Below are positions 58,344 to 64,000 of a DNA stretch of 64,000 bases, one piece after another (position 1 is the stretch's first letter; every line of letters begins with the position of its first letter). The notes below the pieces were generated by a model that made no database searches, had not been told where the DNA came from, and was given only the letters and a program-made list of their open reading frames with translations. The translations under genes and the position numbers were made by a program. Source of the DNA: Robertmurraya_A mangrovi (GTDB taxonomy: Bacteria > Bacillota > Bacilli > Bacillales > Cytobacillaceae). The stretch is from contig NZ_JAXOFX010000005.1 in NCBI RefSeq assembly GCF_034427655.1, forward strand, positions 1-64,000, written 5' to 3'.

Positions 58344-59322
58344 ATTTTACATAGTAATCATCATTTAATTCAGGAAAATAAACAACCGCTTCAGTATAGT
58401 CTCCTTCTTTAGATGATATCATGATTTGATGTCCTAACTTTTCACTTGTTCTTTTAGCTAAGTAGAGACCCATACCGGTTGATGCATGGTTTTGGCGACC
58501 ATTTTTACCCGTAAAACCCCTTTCAAAAACACGAGGCAAGTCTTCCTCTGCAATACCAATACCGTTATCTAGAATAAATAATTTTCTGTCTTGGAGTAGA
58601 ATTTGAATTTCTCCGTTCGAAGGAGTGTATTTTAAGGAATTTAATAATAGCTGATTAATAATAAATAATAATCCTTTTTTATCCGATAGAACTTCTAAAG
58701 GCTCAAGGGATAACTTCAAACTGATTTTTTTAGCAATAAACTGCTTGGAATTTACTTTAATTACCTCTTTCACTAACCTTTCAACATTCACTTCCTGTAT
58801 TAAATAATCCTTACTAAAATCATTTAGACGAGAATAATATAGAGCCTGTTCAATGAAGTGTTCTATTTTATCCATTTCCTCTTTTAAACTTTCTACATTC
58901 CCATCCGTTTCAAAGATCATTTTACTCACTGAGATGGGGGTTTTGATTTCATGGACCCAAGAAGTCATAAATTCAATCCATTCTTTTTTCTCGTGAGTCA
59001 ACTTATCCAGACGACTTTCATATCTAGCTTGTTGGGATTTAATGATTTCTAGGATTATTTTTTGTTCGAACGTTTTCACCTTTGGTAGAATTAAGTTTTC
59101 CCCACTTGAAGATATTTTTTTATAAAAAGACACCTTTTGTAAATACTGCAAAAACAAATAGATCAGAAATATAATGAATGTAATTAGCCAAATATACTGG
59201 AAGCTACTTACATGAACATTAAAATGTGGATCTAAATAAATGACAGATGAAATAAAAAACATAATCATAAAATAGGTAATGATAAGCCAACGTTGATCAG
59301 TCAAATAATTAATAAATTTCAT
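58342..59322 (-). CDS. BceS-type intramembrane-sensing histidine kinase
   Basis: A 326-residue kinase. Two N-terminal helices (about 12-30 and 40-60) are joined by a loop of only a few residues, so it has no external sensor domain and must read its signal from the transporter. The kinase core has the H box MTSWVHEIKTPISVSKMIF, the N box FIINQLLLNSLKYT, G1 LDNGIGIAEEDLP and G2 STGMGLYLAKR. It matches the BceS/YvcQ group. Its ATG overlaps the response-regulator stop by 14 bases, so the two are translationally coupled. Confidence 0.93.
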   Translation of the reverse strand: MKFINYLTDQRWLIITYFMIMFFISSVIYLDPHFNVHVSSFQYIWLITFIIFLIYLFLQYLQKVSFYKKISSSGENLILPKVKTFEQKIILEIIKSQQARYESRLDKLTHEKKEWIEFMTSWVHEIKTPISVSKMIFETDGNVESLKEEMDKIEHFIEQALYYSRLNDFSKDYLIQEVNVERLVKEVIKVNSKQFIAKKISLKLSLEPLEVLSDKKGLLFIINQLLLNSLKYTPSNGEIQILLQDRKLFILDNGIGIAEEDLPRVFERGFTGKNGRQNHASTGMGLYLAKRTSEKLGHQIMISSKEGDYTEAVVYFPELNDDYYVK

Positions 59323-59989
59323 CCAGAATGTATCCTTGTCTCTTTTTTGTTACAATCGTTTCCTGTAATCCAATTGACTCAAGCTTTTTTCTTAGTCTAT
59401 TTACATTCACGGTTAGGGTATTATCATCAATAAATTCCTCGTCTTCCCACAATGCTCTCATGATTTCATCTCTAGATACAATCCAACCTACATTTTTAAT
59501 TAATAGATACATGATTTGATATTCATTTTTAGTCAAAGTTAATTCATGGGTTTTATATGTAATGGTTGCTCTTCCAACATGGAGTACTAATTCGCCAGCT
59601 CTCAGCGTCTCTATTTCTTCTATTTGACGATTACTTCTACGTAATACTGCCTGAATTTTTGCCACTAATACCTCAAGAGCAAATGGTTTTTGGATAAAAT
59701 CATCCCCACCTAAATTCATTGCCATTATAATGTCCATTGTTTCCGTTCTAGATGAAATGAAGATAATCGGAGTATCAGCTTTTTGTCTAATTTTATTGCA
59801 CCAATAATACCCATCGAAACTAGGGAGATTGATGTCTAACAGAACTAAATCAGGTTTCTCATTTGTAAATTGATCGTCAATACTTTCAAAATGTTCAACC
59901 ATAACCGTTTGGAATCCCCACTTTTTAAGATAATCATTCACTAGTGTACGGATCTTTGGATCATCTTCAATTATCATTACTTTTTTCAT
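59309..59989 (-). CDS. BceR-type response regulator (OmpR family)
   Basis: A 226-residue OmpR-family regulator. The receiver domain (1-118) shows VMIIEDDPKIRTLVNDYL, the phosphorylated Asp in PDLVLLDINLPSFDGYYW, IFISSRTETMDIIMAMNLGG and DDFIQKPFALEVLVAKI. The winged-helix output domain (about 128-224) shows LTLTKNEYQIMYLLIKNVG, FIDDNTLTVNVNRLRKKLE and TKKRQGYILD. Start at 59989 is seven bases after CCGGAGA; the preceding ATG at 59995 is too close. It would bind the TGACA-N4-TGTAA site before the transporter genes. Confidence 0.94.
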   Translation of the reverse strand: MKKVMIIEDDPKIRTLVNDYLKKWGFQTVMVEHFESIDDQFTNEKPDLVLLDINLPSFDGYYWCNKIRQKADTPIIFISSRTETMDIIMAMNLGGDDFIQKPFALEVLVAKIQAVLRRSNRQIEEIETLRAGELVLHVGRATITYKTHELTLTKNEYQIMYLLIKNVGWIVSRDEIMRALWEDEEFIDDNTLTVNVNRLRKKLESIGLQETIVTKKRQGYILDEIY

Positions 59990-60142
59990 ATTCATTCTCC
60001 GGACTTGTTTTCCTTTATTATACAAAAGAATTTGAAAACCCGGGCGAAAATTGCTTTTAATAAACACATTTTTCCTTAAATGTTCATCGTTATTTGAAAC
60101 ATACTAATAAGGCAAGAGACCACCCGAAAGGATTGCTTGCTA

Positions 60143-60907
60143 ATGTTATCGAAACAACAATTAAATGAGTTTAAATTACAATTGCAAAGCTTAAAAGGCG
60201 ATTTAAAAGAGAGATATGAAACGAATGATCATTTTGATTTAATGACAGGTCACTTCCATGAGTCAATGGGTGAGCTTTCTAGTTATGATAATCACCCTGG
60301 CGACGAAGGAACGGAACTGTATGAGAGAGAAAAAGATATTGCCTTAAACGAACATTATCGAAATGAGTATAAAAATATAAACAAAGCTCTAGAAGCAATC
60401 GACAATGGGACTTACGGCAAGTGCGAAGTTTGCGGGAAAGAGATTCCCCTTGAACGTTTAGAGGCACTTCCTACGACTACTTATTGTATTGACCATACTC
60501 CTGACCAGGTAACTTCACACGAGCGTCCACTAGAGGAAGGGGTTTTAATGCCTCCATTCGGTAAGTTTGACATGGACGAGACAGATGAAAATGTTGCCTT
60601 TGATGCTGAAGATTCTTGGCAAGTTGTTCAGAGCTGGGGTACATCTGAAACTCCATCAGACTTCGCCATTCCAGAATATGATCATTACAACGATGTCGGA
60701 AATGAAAGCAATGAAAATGACGGCTACGTGGAAGACTATGAAAATTTTGTTGGTGTTGATATGGAAGGGAATATCACCGTCTATCCAAGCAAACAGCATG
60801 AACGATATGAGGCTTCCTTAGATGAAGAAGACATCATGACTCCTTTTGGAGACTTACCTGCCTTTGAACATGATCCTTATGTGGATGACGATAGGGATGG
60901 AAAATAA
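60143..60907 (+). CDS. yteA: DksA/TraR-type zinc-finger protein YteA
   Basis: A 254-residue cytoplasmic protein. The N-terminal half is a helical hairpin (KQQLNEFKLQLQSLKGDLKE, NINKALEAIDNGTYGKCEVC) with a DksA/TraR C4-type zinc finger CEVCGKEIPLERLEALPTTT-YC-IDH (the last ligand is His, giving C-x2-C...C-x2-H). The C-terminal half is acidic and carries two PPFG/TPFGD repeats (EEGVLMPPFGKFDMDE, EEDIMTPFGDLPAFE). The layout matches the YteA family of Bacillus. ATG 60143 has AAAGGA ten bases upstream; TTG 60137 is an alternative. It is a single gene ending at a strong terminator. Confidence 0.88.
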   Translation: MLSKQQLNEFKLQLQSLKGDLKERYETNDHFDLMTGHFHESMGELSSYDNHPGDEGTELYEREKDIALNEHYRNEYKNINKALEAIDNGTYGKCEVCGKEIPLERLEALPTTTYCIDHTPDQVTSHERPLEEGVLMPPFGKFDMDETDENVAFDAEDSWQVVQSWGTSETPSDFAIPEYDHYNDVGNESNENDGYVEDYENFVGVDMEGNITVYPSKQHERYEASLDEEDIMTPFGDLPAFEHDPYVDDDRDGK

Positions 60908-60930
60908 TAGAGGCAACCTTACAATAGGTT

Positions 60931-60977
60931 AGCCTCCCTAGACATCTTATGGTTAGTCTAGGGAGGCTATTTTTTAT
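60931..60977. terminator. terminator after yteA, shared with csgA
   Basis: AGCCTCCCTAGAC and GTCTAGGGAGGCT are perfect 13-base arms around a 12-base loop, followed by ATTTTTTAT. The minus-strand csgA gene ends at 60990 and may use it too. Confidence 0.88.
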
Positions 60978-60989
60978 CCTATAAAGAGG

Positions 60990-61241
60990 CTAAAATAGTT
61001 GCTCAAATACTTCATTTAAATTATGAGCCCTTGTTTCATCATTTTCTTCTTTAGCATGGTTAATTTCATCTGGCAGAATCTTATCTAAAAAGTTAATTTC
61101 TTCTTCAGATAAGTCTCTAACAAAAAGTTCTTCTGAATCATATTCTTTATTCTCAATTCTCGCATAAATATTTTTTGCTGTAGAAGACCGGTCTGTATAG
61201 TTTGAAATAATTTCTCTTAAATATCCTAAAGGCTTGTTCAA
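60990..61241 (-). CDS. csgA: sigma-G-dependent spore protein CsgA
   Basis: The 83-residue protein resembles B. subtilis CsgA in length and in pattern: N-terminal LGYLREIISNY, the central EELFVRDLSEEEINFLDKIL block and the C-terminal RAHNLNEVFEQLF tail all line up with the sequence I remember for that protein. CsgA is a small forespore protein made under sigma-G; its function is not known in detail. TTG start at 61241 with GGGAGTGA upstream. It is a single gene convergent with yteA. A forespore role here rests on the family match, not on a promoter that I can see. Confidence 0.8.
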   Translation of the reverse strand: MNKPLGYLREIISNYTDRSSTAKNIYARIENKEYDSEELFVRDLSEEEINFLDKILPDEINHAKEENDETRAHNLNEVFEQLF

Positions 61242-61412
61242 AACACTTCACTCCCAAAAATTAATCTACACATACACATTTAGATTGTGCTTTTCCGTAT
61301 TTAAAATATGTACGAAGATTAACAACTCTTTTTCATGTTATTCCCATCACTAATTAAATGAATTCGATACAACCTAATAAATAAATAGTAGAACATACTA
61401 GAGGTGTTTAAT

Positions 61413-62759
61413 ATGAGAACAAGAAACTCATTTGTCGTATTAATTATTGCTTTTGTGCTTATATTAGGCATTGGCTTATATCGTATCGTGCCTAATCGAG
61501 ATGATGACCAGCCCCAACAATACAGGATGACAAAGACAGATACTGAAAATGAGCCACAAAAATATTTAGATTTAAATCACTTATACACCAATGAATCCAG
61601 AACAAGAAAGCTTAACGAAGATAAGGAAGTTCACATTATCCATCATAATAAAAAAGATAAAAGTCACTACTATGAGCATGACGTTGCAGTAAAATTTAAA
61701 GAGGTACCCGATGAAAAACATCTTAATGAAATTTCTAAAATTAATGATGGGGAGTTTATCAAAAAATTAGGTCCAATCTATGTATTTCGTTCAAAAAGTC
61801 TAGAAACACCAGACTTATTAAATTACTTCCGAAAAAACGAATCCATTGAATATGCTGAACCTAATTTTATTCTCTTACAAAATAACGTCGACCCTCCAAA
61901 CGATACTTTTTATAAAGAAAGATATCAATGGAATTTCCGTGCCATACGCGCGGAAGATGGCTGGAACACATCAAAGGGTCATCGAAATATTACGATAGCA
62001 GTAGTTGATACAGGAGTAGATTTAGATCATCCTGACTTAAAAAAGAAACTAATTAGAGGATATAACGCAATAAAAGATAATGGTGATGCAAATGATGAAA
62101 ACGGACATGGAACGCATGTAGCCGGTGTAATCGCTTCTCAAACGAACAATCGTGAGGGAGTGGCCGGTCTAAACTGGTATGGTAAAATAATGCCCATTAA
62201 AGTGTTGGGTACGGATGGATTTGGTTACACTTTTGACATTGCAAAAGGGATCATTTGGGCAACTGATCACGGTGCCGATGTCATCAACCTTAGCTTAGGG
62301 AATTATCAACCTTCTGTCCTTTTAGAAGAAGCGGTACGCTATGCATATGATAAAGGGGTCGTACTAATCGCAGCAGCAGGTAACGATAGTACAGATCAAC
62401 CTAGCTTCCCTGCAGCTTATAAAGAGGTATTAAGCGTATCTGCCTTAAGCTATACAGGAGACTTAGCCTTCTTTTCAAACTACGGAAATTATATTGATGT
62501 AACCGCACCAGGCTTAGATATTCCAAGCACCTATTTTCAAGAACAATACGCATCATTATCCGGGACTTCAATGGCCTCTCCACACGTGGCAGGTTTAGCA
62601 GGATTAATTAGAGCCACCAATCCAGAGTTGAGTAATAAAGAAGTCATGGAAGTGATTAAACGCTCAGCCTATGATATCGGAAAACGCGGTAAAGACAGCT
62701 ATTACGGTTACGGCTTAATCGACGTAGACGAAGCACTAAAAATGGCAAATAACTTATAA
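61413..62759 (+). CDS. subtilisin-like serine protease (S8), second copy type
   Basis: A 448-residue exported protease. An N-terminal signal or anchor helix (VVLIIAFVLILGIGLY, about 7-24) is followed by a charged linker and a fervidolysin-type propeptide (about 75-145; VAVKFKEVPDEKHLNEISKI). The catalytic domain follows with Asp in VVDTGVDLDHPDL, His in NGHGTHVAGVI, Asn in AAAGNDS and Ser in SGTSMASPHVAGLAG. It is closer to thermitase than to the protease at 23902 and lacks that enzyme's Cys pair. ATG 61413 follows AGAGGTG. It is a single gene with terminator. Confidence 0.93.
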   Translation: MRTRNSFVVLIIAFVLILGIGLYRIVPNRDDDQPQQYRMTKTDTENEPQKYLDLNHLYTNESRTRKLNEDKEVHIIHHNKKDKSHYYEHDVAVKFKEVPDEKHLNEISKINDGEFIKKLGPIYVFRSKSLETPDLLNYFRKNESIEYAEPNFILLQNNVDPPNDTFYKERYQWNFRAIRAEDGWNTSKGHRNITIAVVDTGVDLDHPDLKKKLIRGYNAIKDNGDANDENGHGTHVAGVIASQTNNREGVAGLNWYGKIMPIKVLGTDGFGYTFDIAKGIIWATDHGADVINLSLGNYQPSVLLEEAVRYAYDKGVVLIAAAGNDSTDQPSFPAAYKEVLSVSALSYTGDLAFFSNYGNYIDVTAPGLDIPSTYFQEQYASLSGTSMASPHVAGLAGLIRATNPELSNKEVMEVIKRSAYDIGKRGKDSYYGYGLIDVDEALKMANNL

Positions 62760-62764
62760 CTTAT

Positions 62765-62793
62765 AGAGTAGCTTAACCGCTGCTCTTTTTTGT
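62765..62793 (+). terminator. terminator of the second subtilase gene
   Basis: AGAGTAGC and GCTGCTCT (one mismatch) enclose TTAACC and are followed by TTTTTTG. Confidence 0.8.
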
Positions 62794-62929
62794 GTATAAA
62801 ACCCTATTCAAAAATCCCCTCATATAGGAAATAAAAGAAAAAATAACAATTTTAGCTAAATTCTATTTCCTTTCGACACATTTCTGTTTAAACTAGAATT
62901 ACAGAATGATATAGACAGAGGGGAATTAA

Positions 62930-63886
62930 ATGAATAAGATTACTAGGATTCTTTTATCGTTGACTGTACTTCTCGGTCTCTTTTTCCTACCGACTTTAGG
63001 AGTGGCAAAAGACGATCAGACAGTTAAAGATGAGGAAACAGCAACAGAGGGAGAAACAAGTAAAGAAGAAGAAACTTCTAAAGAAGAGGAAAAGCCTGAG
63101 GACAAGGACACTCAAGAAGAGGAAAAGCCAAAGGAAGACGAAAAACCTAAGGAAGACAATCCTCAAGGAGAAAAACCTGAAGAGGACAAACCGAAAGAAG
63201 AAAAACCTAAAGAGGAAAAGCCAAAGGAAGTAAAAAAACCTAAGAAAAAAGTAAAAAAGAAAAACCCACAAAAAATGGTCTATTTGACGTTTGATGATGG
63301 ACCTAATCAATATACTCCAAAAATTTTAGATACCCTTAAAAAGAAGAAAGTAAAAGCTACTTTTTTTATGATAGAAGGTAACATAAAGAGAAATCCTAAA
63401 ACTGTTAACAGAATGGTGAAAGAAGGGCACTACCCAGCATTACATAGTGTAACTCATGATAAATATAAATTATATATGGGTAGTCCACTCAATGTAATGA
63501 GAGAAATGGAGAAAACTAGAAAGACCTTAAAATCAGTTTCAAAGTTTGATAGTAAACTGACACGAGTACCTTATGGCAGTAAACCATATATGAATAAATC
63601 ATTCCGAGATCCATTAGCACAAAAAGGGTACAAAATGTGGGATTGGAATATAGATACATTAGATTGGAAATATGAAAGAAGCAATCCAAATCAAATTCTC
63701 ACTAACGTAAAAGCAGGACTTAAAGGTAAAAAGGGGCCATTTATCATTTTATTTCATGATCGAAAAGGTACTGCCGAGAAATTACCTGAAATCATTGATT
63801 ATCTTAAAAAAAATGGATACACCATTGAAGCCTACAATCCAAAAGAACATGTTATGATGAATTTTTGGAAAGACAAGAGATTATGA
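62930..63886 (+). CDS. polysaccharide deacetylase with long Lys/Glu/Pro linker
   Basis: A 318-residue exported protein. A signal peptide (1-25) is followed by about 85 residues made almost only of Lys, Glu, Pro, Asp and Thr in irregular units such as EEKPKEDEKPKED and EEKPKEEKPKE (about 30-115), then the NodB domain (about 118-310). Catalytic motifs: TFDDGP, HSVTH (His pair), RVPYG (variant of RPPYG), WNIDTLDW, LFHD. The linker probably spans the cell wall. The two deacetylases of the window differ in their N-terminal modules. AGAGGGGAA precedes the ATG. The substrate is probably peptidoglycan. Confidence 0.92.
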   Translation: MNKITRILLSLTVLLGLFFLPTLGVAKDDQTVKDEETATEGETSKEEETSKEEEKPEDKDTQEEEKPKEDEKPKEDNPQGEKPEEDKPKEEKPKEEKPKEVKKPKKKVKKKNPQKMVYLTFDDGPNQYTPKILDTLKKKKVKATFFMIEGNIKRNPKTVNRMVKEGHYPALHSVTHDKYKLYMGSPLNVMREMEKTRKTLKSVSKFDSKLTRVPYGSKPYMNKSFRDPLAQKGYKMWDWNIDTLDWKYERSNPNQILTNVKAGLKGKKGPFIILFHDRKGTAEKLPEIIDYLKKNGYTIEAYNPKEHVMMNFWKDKRL

Positions 63887-63887
63887 T

Positions 63888-63921
63888 AAAAACGTGATTC
63901 CTACTCGGAATCACGTTTTTT
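63888..63921 (+). terminator. terminator of the second deacetylase gene
   Basis: AAAACGTGATTCC and GGAATCACGTTTT are perfect arms around TACTC, followed by TTG TCTTGC. The final 80 bases of the window contain no recognisable gene; AGGTGAAAC near 63990 could be the ribosome binding site of the next gene. Confidence 0.8.
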
Positions 63922-64000
63922 GTCTTGCTATTTTTTTGATTATATTAAGTTCTATATGTCCATAATGTAAACAACTGAGCTGTACCGAGGTGAAACATTT

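Noticed and set aside
63030..63250. Repetitive stretch considered as a CRISPR or tandem DNA repeat
   Set aside because: The repetition is at amino-acid level (Lys/Glu/Pro), units are irregular, and there are no spacers.
62996..63310. Phe/Leu-rich open frame antisense to the deacetylase linker
   Set aside because: A direct consequence of the purine-rich repeat on the coding strand.

Overview
This is a low-GC Gram-positive chromosome segment, almost certainly from a Bacillaceae spore former. The evidence is the typical Bacillus 16S rRNA leader and 5' end at the left edge, strong AGGAGG-type ribosome binding sites with frequent TTG/GTG starts, a CsgA-type forespore protein, a PAS sensor kinase of sporulation-kinase type, a BceAB/BceRS-type module and a YteA-type zinc-finger protein. 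No phage, transposase, plasmid or CRISPR genes are visible. The species cannot be named from sequence reading alone.

Layout. 1-240: 5' end of a 16S rRNA gene and its promoter, read leftwards. 0.5-6 kb: a small membrane protein, an EamA/GNAT/GNAT operon, MgtC, tRNA-Ala(GGC) and a chemoreceptor. 6.3-12.3 kb: an EamA transporter, a PAS histidine kinase, and a redox/xenobiotic cluster (MarR regulator, FAD oxidoreductase, azoreductase) tied together by a shared palindromic operator; then a Gfo/Idh/MocA oxidoreductase. 12.5-20 kb: a 7TMR-DISM HD-GYP protein, an MFS exporter, a dCache chemoreceptor, a TPR protein and an ECF sigma/anti-sigma pair whose sigma gene appears to start at a non-AUG Ile codon. 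20-25 kb: a glycosyltransferase/phosphotransferase pair, then a quorum-sensing cassette (secreted subtilase, XRE-TPR regulator of the RNPP type, and an unlisted 42-residue exported pro-peptide). 25-32 kb: a DAACS symporter, an ABC-F protein behind a 7-codon leader peptide and terminator (attenuator), and a large 5'-nucleotidase behind a four-repeat Pho box.

32-36 kb: two small proteins, the second copy of a ~130 bp dispersed repeat (first copy at 10.3 kb), a diguanylate cyclase, a CPT-like kinase and a polysaccharide deacetylase. 36-47 kb: a complete glycolate/glyoxylate locus (LctP-family permease, IclR regulator, FAH-family hydrolase, malate synthase G, GlcD, GlcF, GlcE, GntR/FadR regulator). 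47-55 kb: a class B PBP and a four-gene cluster of zinc-ribbon membrane proteins, two of them TcaA/YvbJ-like. 55-60 kb: a BceAB-type peptide transporter facing its BceRS-type two-component system, with a BceR-box-like site. 60-64 kb: YteA, CsgA, a second subtilase and a second polysaccharide deacetylase with a Lys/Glu/Pro linker.

How it works together. Much of the window deals with sensing and cell-surface upkeep: chemoreceptors, c-di-GMP turnover (one GGDEF and one HD-GYP protein), envelope-stress signalling, peptide-antibiotic and ribosome-antibiotic protection, cell-wall enzymes and secreted proteases. The glc locus is a self-contained carbon pathway: uptake of glycolate (or lactate), oxidation to glyoxylate by GlcDEF and condensation with acetyl-CoA by malate synthase G. 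The most promising little-described elements are the peptide/regulator/protease cassette at 22.4-25.2 kb, the zinc-ribbon membrane cluster at 49.7-55.1 kb and the ABC-F attenuator at 26.8-27.1 kb.
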